Shown: one piece after another, positions 56,944-64,000 of the stretch
How the letters are laid out: every line of letters starts with the position of its first letter
Numbering within the stretch: position 1 is the first letter of the stretch
NCBI GenBank assembly: GCA_030374765.1
Contig: JARGXX010000113.1
Location: forward strand, 248,001-312,000
Source of the DNA: Agarophyton chilense
Lineage: Eukaryota; Rhodophyta; Florideophyceae; Gracilariales; Gracilariaceae
DNA: 64,000 nt
Direction: 5' to 3'
Program-made: the position numbers and the translations under genes
Notes under the pieces: generated by a model
Seen by the model: the letters and a program-made list of their open reading frames with translations, nothing else
What the model was told of the DNA's origin: nothing
The model's database searches: none

Positions 56944-57261
56944 TATATCTATTGAAGGTACAAAAAAAGAAAAAAGTCAGTTCCGTGCGCAGAAAGTTAA
57001 TGACTAATTGTTTTTGAAGCATACAGTCTGGGGTATTACCCATTTATGATAATTGATGGTGTAGAACAAGCACAACTGGAAAAGAAGGAGACAAAGCGGT
57101 GGACAAAGAGTTAGTATCGAGAAAAAACACGATAATTCTGTGTCCCTTGGTGATCATTATCGTAATTGTTGCAATGCTTTGGCATGATTTTGAGTTGCTT
57201 TTTGCGCCAAAACTATTTGAAAACCAATTGAAATTTGTCTGAGTATTTACTTTGTAGACAT

Positions 57262-57510
57262 CTGACGTATATGCGTGGAGACTTGGCGGCGGATGACTAG
57301 TCTCCAGGTGTTGAGTTGGGTCCCTGTATTGTGGTGGGATTAGGGATGGAAATGGAGAGTCCTGACTTGCTGTGTTCATATCTCGTACGTGTGATGGAGT
57401 TGGGTACCACGGCGCATGGTGAGCATACCGAGTTGGGTCCCTGCCCGTTTATTGGTTTCAATTCAATCTATTCACTACATACGATACGTCGTGTATTTTC
57501 GCCTTCGGCC
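57262..57510 (-). repeat. right TIR of MULE3
   Basis: Inverted copy of 49821-50072. Confidence 0.8.
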
Positions 57511-57781
57511 ATTCCTCGAGGTGAACTCGTTTATTTCAGGGCCGAAGGAGCAAGGCTAGATGAGCAGATGGGTGCAAGAAATGTATGTGCCGATGCTTGC
57601 TTAAGACAACGATGAAGAAAATTCGTTGCCTTGCAATCTTTAGCTGGTTAGGCACACGAGCTAGGGAGGTGCGTATTAGTTGATGGTGTGTAGTTTCTTT
57701 ACATTTGCACCTCAAAGCAAGAAAAGAACCTTCCTTCTTTCCTTCAATGCCTACCTCGCTTAACGTAGAGGTGAACAACGG
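57511..57781. other. spacer between MULE3 and the gene island
   Basis: Nothing coding can be supported. It should contain the 3' UTR and polyadenylation signal of the ubiquitin-conjugating enzyme gene. Confidence 0.5.
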
Positions 57782-60751
57782 CTATTTTACAGGCGTCTTT
57801 AGGGCGCAACCGTCCAGGGCGTCGAAAACGCCCTTCAAGTTCGCGCTGGTCATCGCAGTAGGGGATCTATAATTTCGACCAGGCTCGTAAGCCGCTACTT
57901 GGGAAAGAACTTGTTGGGGCTGGTTGCTCGCATGCGCTGCAGTACTTGAGGCCGCATTCGCCAGCACCATGTGGAGAGATTGCAACATTGGGTCTGGCGT
58001 AACATGTGTGATGCCATGGCCGTTTGTGTTCGTACTGCTTTCTCCTTTCTCTTCTTTTGCACGCATAGCTGCATCTGGAAACCACCGCGCCAGTATGCTC
58101 TTCACATACTTCCGCTTTAACCGGAAGTGTGCGGTGATTCCCTCTGCAAACTCTTGCGGGGGGTATCGAATTTGCGTTTGAATCGCATGAAAAGCCGAAT
58201 GAAATCTAATTCTTGAGTTGTATTGCTCGCTATATAGCTTCCCTTGGCTCGTGCCCATATATCTTTCATATCCAGGCTCGTTAAAGTAAGGATCGGCGAC
58301 GAAAATGAGGCTTTGGATCGAAACCAGAACTTGAAGAATCGTAGACGATTGATTCCACGAAGGACCACTCCATGTACCAAGTAAAGAAAGGCACACCTTC
58401 CCATTTTGATAAAGATTTGGATTGAATCTAACTTTCCCTGCTCCAGTTGTCAAAAGAGTGAACTTTGGTGGGTTAACAGGATAGTCCATTGGAAGATAGA
58501 TGTCGAAAAGGAAGGCACCAGAGTCGTATGGTGTATCTTCAGGACCAAATATACAAGCGCGCAAAATGTCATATCTGTCCTCGTCAACGCGAAGAAGAAT
58601 AGAAGAAGACCAACTCAGGGGTAGACTAGATAACAAAGAGGCTACCTCGGTTGCAATTCTCTTTTGCCGGCCAGGATGGGGTACACTGGTTTGATCCTTT
58701 TGCTTTGCTGTTGACTGGAAAATGCTGGACGTAATGAGGCCCGGTACCACCTTGAATTGGTGTTGACGCATCTCTTGAATGTAAGCCGTTTTATCTTCTT
58801 CGAGGAGATCCTCTCCCACATGCAACTTTGTCTCGTCACCGCCTGCCATGTTTTCCTTGCCTAGTTCACCGCCGTTTTCGTCTGATTCTGCTAGGATTCC
58901 ATCGAGATTCACAGTAGAAACGTCAGCGTTGCTCTTCGGCTTCTCAAGAAGTCTGTGTCGGTTGATCATCCGAATACAGCGCCTGATCTGTTTTATTAAC
59001 ACAGCCGTATGACCCGGAAGCGTTCCGTGCCTAGCACCTGTTGAAAGGAAAGCAGCCTGCTGAGACAGTGATTCAACGAGTTCAGCAATGCTGCGACCCG
59101 TCAGCTCACCGATGGAATGCACAATCAAGGTGCGTAGTTGTGGTGATTCTGTTATTGTATGTACTACGCGCAGGGCGGAAACAAAAACGGGTATGCGTTC
59201 TTCAACATCCATAATGCTTTCGTTAATAAGAATGGATGCCAGTTTGGGAATTAGTTTGCACTCCCTCAGCAGGATTCGCATGAATCCAGGCCAAGTATGT
59301 AATCCTTCATTTCCAAGAAGTAGTACGCATCGCAAACGTCTCAACCAGAATGCTACTTCATTATCAACGCGATTCTTCTTTTGAAGCATGTTGCTGCTTG
59401 CTCCATTCCATTCCGTGCCTGTTCCACCTGCGTAACCAGTGCCCTTCGCAAATCCTTTCTTTTGTCTCTTTCTGGCCTGAACGGAGGAAACGCTTCGATA
59501 TCTCTTTCGAGTTCTTGACGTCTTCTTCGGTGCGCTGTGCTTTAAACTTTTAGGTTTTGAAGCGGAAGATCGTTCTTCTTCTTGAGCCTCTGATAGAGAT
59601 TCTATGTACTTGGTGACCGCGAGCGCTCTTGCATACGCGCAATGAGGATGGATTGGGACACTTGGAGGTTCATTGTCCGATGTTTCGATAGGTGGTGGCT
59701 TAATAGAAACAGCGATATCCCGCATAGGCTCTTCGTATGCTCCACATGCAACACAAAGCCAAGCACCTACCCCTACTGTACATGACTTATGTTCGCTGTC
59801 CCAAACCCATAGCGGGTTTACTGCAGCCGCGAAGTCATCCTCGAGAAGAGAATCAGGATTGGCCAGCGACTCACAGGTGAGCGCTTGCCCGCCTTTAACT
59901 GATCTTGTACGTTCCGAGTCTGAGTAAGGCGGAAATTCAACATTCCGTGCTCCCGTTACGTCATTCTCAACAGCGGCTTGAGTCCAAATGCAGAAAGATT
60001 GATGTGCATCTCGAAATGCTGAGTCAGCAACGTCTGGAGCAAGAGCCTCTAATGCTTCGACATTGGAAAAAGGTGCTCCACAGCGGGGGACAACGCACAC
60101 AGGGAGCTTGTGCACAATGCTGGCGATGGGGTTTTCCTTTCCAGACACGTTCGTTACGGCCCGCAAACGACATAATGCGCAGAGCAGATGCTTGCAGCGC
60201 GTTAAAGGCCGTGACTTGAGCAGAACTGTGTCGCACTTGTCGCACATTAAGCCTTGAGGGCGTGTCGAGGTTCCACTACCAGTAAAGGTACATTCGACAA
60301 CATCAGGAACAGACACCCTTTGCACAGGCGGAGGTCCAACCGGCACCACAGCGGGTTGCAATGCAGGCGGCGCAGTTGTCACGTTTGTATCCAGAGTATC
60401 AACATCAATAGCGATTTGTTGGGCGTTCTTGCTCCGCGGTCTCGAATGCTGTATCTCAAGGTCTTCCAAAAGGTCGACGTCAATGGCGTCTGCATCAAGA
60501 AAGTGATTGGGTTTCTGTATGGGTTGAGTCAATTGCGCTGAAACAATTTCAACTTCGTCGTGGCGCTTTTGCTGCTTTCGTTGATTCACGATTGTGATGT
60601 CGTCATCATCGCTCTTCACCGGTTGCGGTTCATTTTCTAAGTCTACCACTGGAACAACTTTCTGATCTCGCACGTTTTCAAAAACAGACAAGAGCAGCCC
60701 GTCTACAAGCTGGGAGACCGATTCGGGGATGATATTGGGATTTGACATCAT
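57782..60751 (-). CDS. large RING-like/UBC ubiquitin-conjugating enzyme
   Basis: This intact single-exon frame of 989 residues has its ATG at 60749-60751 (MMSNPNIIPE). Residues 1-150 are acidic and unordered. A RING-like zinc site lies at about 170-224 (CDKC, CKHLLCALC, CVVPRC), and a second Cys/His cluster follows at about 290-372. A basic stretch at 410-432 (RKRYRSVSSVQARKRQKKG) looks like a nuclear signal. Residues 460-600 are helical. The UBC domain spans about 695-865, with PPKFTLLTTGAGKVRFNPNL and the catalytic Cys at about 787 in GKVCLSLLGTW. The spacing and LLGTW block resemble the BIRC6/UBE2O/UBE2Z class of large E2s. It would take ubiquitin from E1 and, with its own RING-like part, may act as an E2/E3 hybrid. 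It has no neighbours in MULE DNA and looks like a normal host gene. Confidence 0.88.
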   Translation of the reverse strand: MMSNPNIIPESVSQLVDGLLLSVFENVRDQKVVPVVDLENEPQPVKSDDDDITIVNQRKQQKRHDEVEIVSAQLTQPIQKPNHFLDADAIDVDLLEDLEIQHSRPRSKNAQQIAIDVDTLDTNVTTAPPALQPAVVPVGPPPVQRVSVPDVVECTFTGSGTSTRPQGLMCDKCDTVLLKSRPLTRCKHLLCALCRLRAVTNVSGKENPIASIVHKLPVCVVPRCGAPFSNVEALEALAPDVADSAFRDAHQSFCIWTQAAVENDVTGARNVEFPPYSDSERTRSVKGGQALTCESLANPDSLLEDDFAAAVNPLWVWDSEHKSCTVGVGAWLCVACGAYEEPMRDIAVSIKPPPIETSDNEPPSVPIHPHCAYARALAVTKYIESLSEAQEEERSSASKPKSLKHSAPKKTSRTRKRYRSVSSVQARKRQKKGFAKGTGYAGGTGTEWNGASSNMLQKKNRVDNEVAFWLRRLRCVLLLGNEGLHTWPGFMRILLRECKLIPKLASILINESIMDVEERIPVFVSALRVVHTITESPQLRTLIVHSIGELTGRSIAELVESLSQQAAFLSTGARHGTLPGHTAVLIKQIRRCIRMINRHRLLEKPKSNADVSTVNLDGILAESDENGGELGKENMAGGDETKLHVGEDLLEEDKTAYIQEMRQHQFKVVPGLITSSIFQSTAKQKDQTSVPHPGRQKRIATEVASLLSSLPLSWSSSILLRVDEDRYDILRACIFGPEDTPYDSGAFLFDIYLPMDYPVNPPKFTLLTTGAGKVRFNPNLYQNGKVCLSLLGTWSGPSWNQSSTILQVLVSIQSLIFVADPYFNEPGYERYMGTSQGKLYSEQYNSRIRFHSAFHAIQTQIRYPPQEFAEGITAHFRLKRKYVKSILARWFPDAAMRAKEEKGESSTNTNGHGITHVTPDPMLQSLHMVLANAASSTAAHASNQPQQVLSQVAAYEPGRNYRSPTAMTSANLKGVFDALDGCALKTPVK

Positions 60752-61476
60752 ACGAGTAGCGTACGCCACCGCTGGAGCGTCTTTCGGCAGGAGGAATTCA
60801 ATGGGAAAAGAGGGCCGAGTGGTCTTAGAGGAGTGTCTAGTCTGAAAAGCGATGAAGTTCGTGGTTGGGAAAAAGCAGGCAGTTGAAGTGTTGCTTCGAC
60901 AGCCGGAAAACTTTGCACACTCATAGACTATGCAGCACTCGGAATCTTCGGTTCACTGTTGGAGGTTGCTGGTGGCGGCGCGCTTCTGCGAGAGTCAGAT
61001 GAGTCAGGCGTACCGGGTAGAGGGTTAAGTTTAATACAAAAGTAGCACGGACGAATGGCTCAGCTTGCCTGTAGGTAATCGTCAGGCTTTTTTTTCAAAA
61101 GCCCTCTCGGCCCGCTTATGAAATTAGTGACGAACCTATGCTATCCAAATTCCATCCGGGACTGTTGGCCCAATTGCTTGGCATGCGCGGATTAGCTTGC
61201 TATCGGTTTCACTTTGACGACGAGGTTGCAATCTAACCCTCGAACACGCTGCCGAACACCACGGTGTAGCAAGCATTTGGCATAATATCGGTCTGATGCC
61301 GAGGGCGCAAGTGCTCTACCCCATCCCTCATTTTCGCAATCTCATCTGTGTAACAAACTCGGACAACGAAATTCCTACACGACTTAAGTGAAATATCTTT
61401 AGTAGGTGAGCCGCAAACTTGGTGCATACGAGTCTACTGGGATAATTAAAGGTTGGAGGGTCCTTCTTGTCACAGC
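60752..61476. promoter_or_regulatory. shared upstream region of two divergent genes
   Basis: This 725-bp gap separates the start codons of the minus-strand E2 gene and the plus-strand ZNHIT1 gene. It must hold both promoters. A CTTTTTTTT tract lies near 61090. No clear TATA box and no further gene were seen. Confidence 0.5.
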
Positions 61477-62046
61477 ATGGCGTCGCTCAAGAGCCGCAGT
61501 TCAAATCCCGAGGAGGGTACCACGCGTGGTAAACGAAAGCGAGAAGTCGCAAATCGTGTGAAACATGTAGACTTTTCTGTCATTCAAGAGGTTCGAAATC
61601 GACGGCTGGAAGCGCTTGAAAACGACAACTACGCCGCAGAACAGGAAGCATTTCTATTAGACGGCGAAGATGAGTATGAGCCAGGCATGGAGTCTGAGGA
61701 GGAGATGGCAGGAAGAAAGCGGCCTTCTCGAGGACGGAAACGAAAGCAGCGAAGACGGAAACGTGGACTAAAAGATAATCGAACGGAGGCCAAAGGGGCT
61801 GGGGTAGAGCGTTGGAACAAACCTACTCACGTGGCTATCAAAGAAGAGGACCTATCTGCACGACCAAAGAAGATGGTACCATGGGCGCAAATGATTGTAT
61901 CCTCAAGCTCCCGCCCTCCTCGTCACTTTTGCTCAACATGCGGCTACTCTGCACCTTATACTTGCACAAGATGCTTCACACGATTCTGTTCTGTGAGATG
62001 TAATGAAGTACACCAAGAGACGAGATGCCTGAAGTTCACTGTTTAG
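61477..62046 (+). CDS. ZNHIT1: ZNHIT1/SWC6-like HIT zinc-finger protein
   Basis: This 189-residue single-exon frame starts at the ATG at 61477 (MASLKSRSSN). The N-terminal half is basic and acidic by turns (RKRKQRRRKRG at about 87-97). The C-terminal HIT finger (152-184) has CSTCGYSAPYTC, then CFTRFCSVRCNEVHQETRCL, giving ligands C152, C155, C163, C166, C171, C175, H179 and C184. The ending ETRCLKFTV is typical of ZNHIT1, the subunit called SWC6/SEF in plants and Vps71 in yeast. In the SWR1/SRCAP complex it helps exchange H2A for H2A.Z in nucleosomes. Length is close to the family's usual 150-170 plus a longer basic N-terminus. Confidence 0.9.
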   Translation: MASLKSRSSNPEEGTTRGKRKREVANRVKHVDFSVIQEVRNRRLEALENDNYAAEQEAFLLDGEDEYEPGMESEEEMAGRKRPSRGRKRKQRRRKRGLKDNRTEAKGAGVERWNKPTHVAIKEEDLSARPKKMVPWAQMIVSSSSRPPRHFCSTCGYSAPYTCTRCFTRFCSVRCNEVHQETRCLKFTV

Positions 62047-62783
62047 ATTCAGAAATCAAATCAATCATAGCGTTTAGCTCTTCCCAACAATTTGTTGGAA
62101 ATAGTCTTGGAATCTCGACAACCTTGTCCGTGGGGAGTATTTATCCTATTAGTGAAAATGGTGTTCAATTGGTTTCTGAGCGGATTCATGTGATGAGCTT
62201 GCAATTGGACCTAGGCTGTAACCTACAAGAACATGCGGATGTCGGGTACAGACGGCTACACAGCCAAAGATCCAGTGATGAGACCAGAGACACTTTTTAC
62301 GTCTTCTGCTCGCCTACTTTCGCTATTCGACAGAGTAAGAAGATGATAATATTCAGGAACCAGAAGAGCTATGAACCAAATCACGTGAGATATTAAACAT
62401 CCCGAGTCACGAAGGGAAAGCAAGGCACTGTTTGGATGATTTCGAAATGGATGTCATTGATGAATGAACTAACAATACTCGATGATTTTGAGCTTGACGT
62501 TTGGATCGAATGGGAGCAGGAGCTCTTGTCCACCGGAAGGCTCCAGTGGACCGCCCAGGATGCAAGAAAGCATTCGCTAACAAAACCGACCACGACACTA
62601 AAACGATTATACAGTATACATCTTTCAATTTTAACTCTCTTCAACGTGCCTTGATATTATGAAGGCATAGCCGAGATTCAAAAGCAGGATAGCGTGCGAC
62701 CCCGCCAAAGGTGGACTGCGTGACAGATTTAAAGCTGTTGTGAACCGGTTGATTAATCCGAATCAAGTTCGGCTCCCAAGCCA
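62047..62783. other. intergenic, no supported gene
   Basis: Short frames exist on both strands (for example 62436-62654, plus, with a Trp/Glu-rich run) but none has a start, family pattern or conservation that I can point to. Confidence 0.4.
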
Positions 62784-63272
62784 TCAGCAAGATTTGCAAC
62801 ATGAGAAAGATATTGGATTCCTTCTACGTTGCGTCAAAGAGCAAGGTCCGCAGCAAGTTCCGAAAGGCTGTCCGATAGCGCCAACCCTTGCGCAAATAAG
62901 CTGTCGACCTGGAACTCTCCAAGGAATGAAGAACAAGAACCCTCTGTCTGCTAGCCACTTACTAACTGAAGCTTTATATCGGACGACGAAACCAAAGTCA
63001 TCCTCTTCGACAGAAAGCAACACCAAGCTTTGAGAGGATGGGGGGTCGGAACCATCGCACGAATATGTTTGTTCATCAGATGAGAAGCAAATTGCTTGAT
63101 TGCAGGTTATGATGATTGGTTCTGGTTGTGGATTGGATATTGTATTCAAACCTTGTTCAACAGTAGAAGCTGGTGTTTCCTGTTCACGGACGGAGGTTGG
63201 AACCGAATCGACGATCACCGTTGATAGGTGGAGTATCAAGATTCCGACGAGGATTTTCGAAAGCGTACTCAT
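62784..63272 (-). CDS. small secreted cysteine-rich protein
   Basis: The frame has 162 residues from the ATG at 63272 (MSTLSKILVG). It is open for 21 codons upstream, but the inner Met gives a clean signal peptide with core ILVGILILHLSTVIV and a probable cut near VDS/VPT (about residue 23). After a Thr/Glu/Pro-rich stretch the mature part has ten cysteines (57, 62, 72, 127, 140, 141, 144, 158, 159, 162), ending CCKSC. A TATA box lies 82 bp upstream. I do not recognise it; an extracellular disulphide-bonded protein is inferred. Confidence 0.6.
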   Translation of the reverse strand: MSTLSKILVGILILHLSTVIVDSVPTSVREQETPASTVEQGLNTISNPQPEPIIITCNQAICFSSDEQTYSCDGSDPPSSQSLVLLSVEEDDFGFVVRYKASVSKWLADRGFLFFIPWRVPGRQLICARVGAIGQPFGTCCGPCSLTQRRRNPISFSCCKSC

Positions 63273-63353
63273 GGCGATTGGAAGGAGAGAAGAAAAAGTG
63301 AGCCGGATGATCGAAAACGACGTCCAGTGCGACATGCTGCAACGCTATCGTGC

Positions 63354-63360
63354 TTTTATA
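63354..63360 (-). promoter_or_regulatory. TATA box of the small secreted protein gene
   Basis: TATAAAA on the minus strand, 82 bp before the ATG at 63272. It supports this frame being expressed. Confidence 0.5.
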
Positions 63361-64000
63361 GACTGGCTATCGTCTATGAAGTAGCTCTTGCGTTGGGCAC
63401 GATACAGAGGTGAAATGTTGAAAGGTTTGTGATGCGAAGACAGAACGGATGAATAGCATGCATGCGACATGGTGGATTAAAGTGAAGCAACAGTATATTA
63501 CAGTACAACCCACGCACACAGAACGACGTTTAATCTCGGGTTAAAGATATACGAAGGCAATAATCAGCACTCCCCATTGCGATATTCAGATACAAAATAC
63601 ACGACGATGGAGAAGAAGAGCGTCAATATCACGTCGTAATCATGACCATATCGAATGCCGTCGCTTTGGCCATTGGCTTTGTCCAGCGCAACTCTTGCTA
63701 TCTTTGTCACCACAATGTGTTACGTGATCTCTATGACTACGTAACTAGAAAAAGATACGGATCACGGACACGGTCGGTGCGTCGCCAGGAAGTGATGGTT
63801 GGGGTTGAAAGTGTGAAACGCGGTAAGAGGACACGCTCTAACTGTCAATGGAGTTGTTTAGCCAACTGAACAGGAACATAGCAACATAAACGATTTTCAT
63901 GCGCAATATGAACACAACAAGGACGTCGAAACTATTAGAGTAAATTCTCCATAAAACTGAACCTTGTTGTAGCGGCTAACATAGGTCAAGAAGGTATATC
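63361..64000. other. no supported gene
   Basis: Mixed sequence with a 75-codon plus frame (63642-63869) that lacks recognisable features. Confidence 0.4.

Larger units (their letters stand above)
49821..57510 (-). mobile_element. Mutator-like element MULE3, 7.7 kb
   Basis: The TIRs begin GGCCAAAGGCG (49821) and GGCCGAAGGCG (57510, inverted) and match closely for about 110 bp, then with indels to about 250 bp. On the minus strand it has an Ulp1-like peptidase, a zinc-finger ORF and a transposase, with an 840-bp unrelated insertion in the transposase. The flanking 9-mers (GCTGGTGAG and ATTCCTCGA) do not match, so one side has been rearranged since insertion. Confidence 0.85.

Noticed and set aside
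61060..61100. Possible terminator-like T-run or small RNA gene upstream of ZNHIT1
   Set aside because: A T-tract alone, with no conserved box elements or cloverleaf, is not enough to call an RNA gene.
1..64000. Search for CRISPR arrays, tRNAs and rRNA
   Set aside because: No regularly spaced identical repeats, cloverleaf sequences or rRNA-like blocks were noticed; the frames, TATA boxes, intron and element types are eukaryotic.

Overview
The window is nuclear DNA of a eukaryote with few introns and many transposons. I infer a red alga, probably a florideophyte in the Chondrus/Gracilaria range. Supporting this are a 990-codon intronless gene, a glycoside hydrolase family 16 domain of the agarase/porphyranase type, TATA-bearing compact genes, and gene islands separated by nested transposons. 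No tRNA, rRNA or CRISPR array was seen. All family assignments were made by eye from motifs; no database search was run.

Layout. Positions 1-1436 hold the end of a Ty3/gypsy element (copy A) that broke a Mutator-like element in minus orientation (MULE-L, 1437-4973). Segment G (4974-7708) carries an intact secreted cysteine-rich/coiled-coil gene. A second MULE in plus orientation (E1) spans 7709-47152, about 7.8 kb of its own sequence swollen to 39 kb by nested insertions. These are a Ty1/copia element (about 8204-21582) that itself holds a complete Ty3/gypsy element (11831-20616, target duplication CCTGG); a 10.6-kb element with 26-bp terminal inverted repeats (22312-32931) packed with pieces of host genes; and a third MULE (MULE2, 39405-47048, 9-bp target duplication GCCACGGCG) in the 3' TIR of E1. 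An inverted copy of G follows (47153-49820), then a fourth MULE (MULE3, 49821-57510). Positions 57.8-63.4 kb are an ordinary gene island: a large RING-like/UBC ubiquitin-conjugating enzyme, a ZNHIT1/SWC6-like chromatin remodelling subunit, and a small secreted cysteine-rich protein.

The MULEs share one plan. An Ulp1-like (C48) cysteine peptidase comes first, then a FAR1/FLYWCH-like zinc-finger ORF, then a MULE transposase with a C-terminal SWIM zinc finger. Every copy here is broken by stops and frameshifts. The four copies serve as empty sites for one another, which is how the nested insertions can be placed.

The most unusual content is the gene-packed element at 22.3-32.9 kb. It has pieces of an RBR ubiquitin ligase, PRPF6, DDB1 and a GH16 protein with a lost active site, plus unrecognised pieces. 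Next come the captured alpha/beta-hydrolase gene with a surviving intron inside MULE2, and the pair of near-identical intact G genes in inverted orientation around E1.
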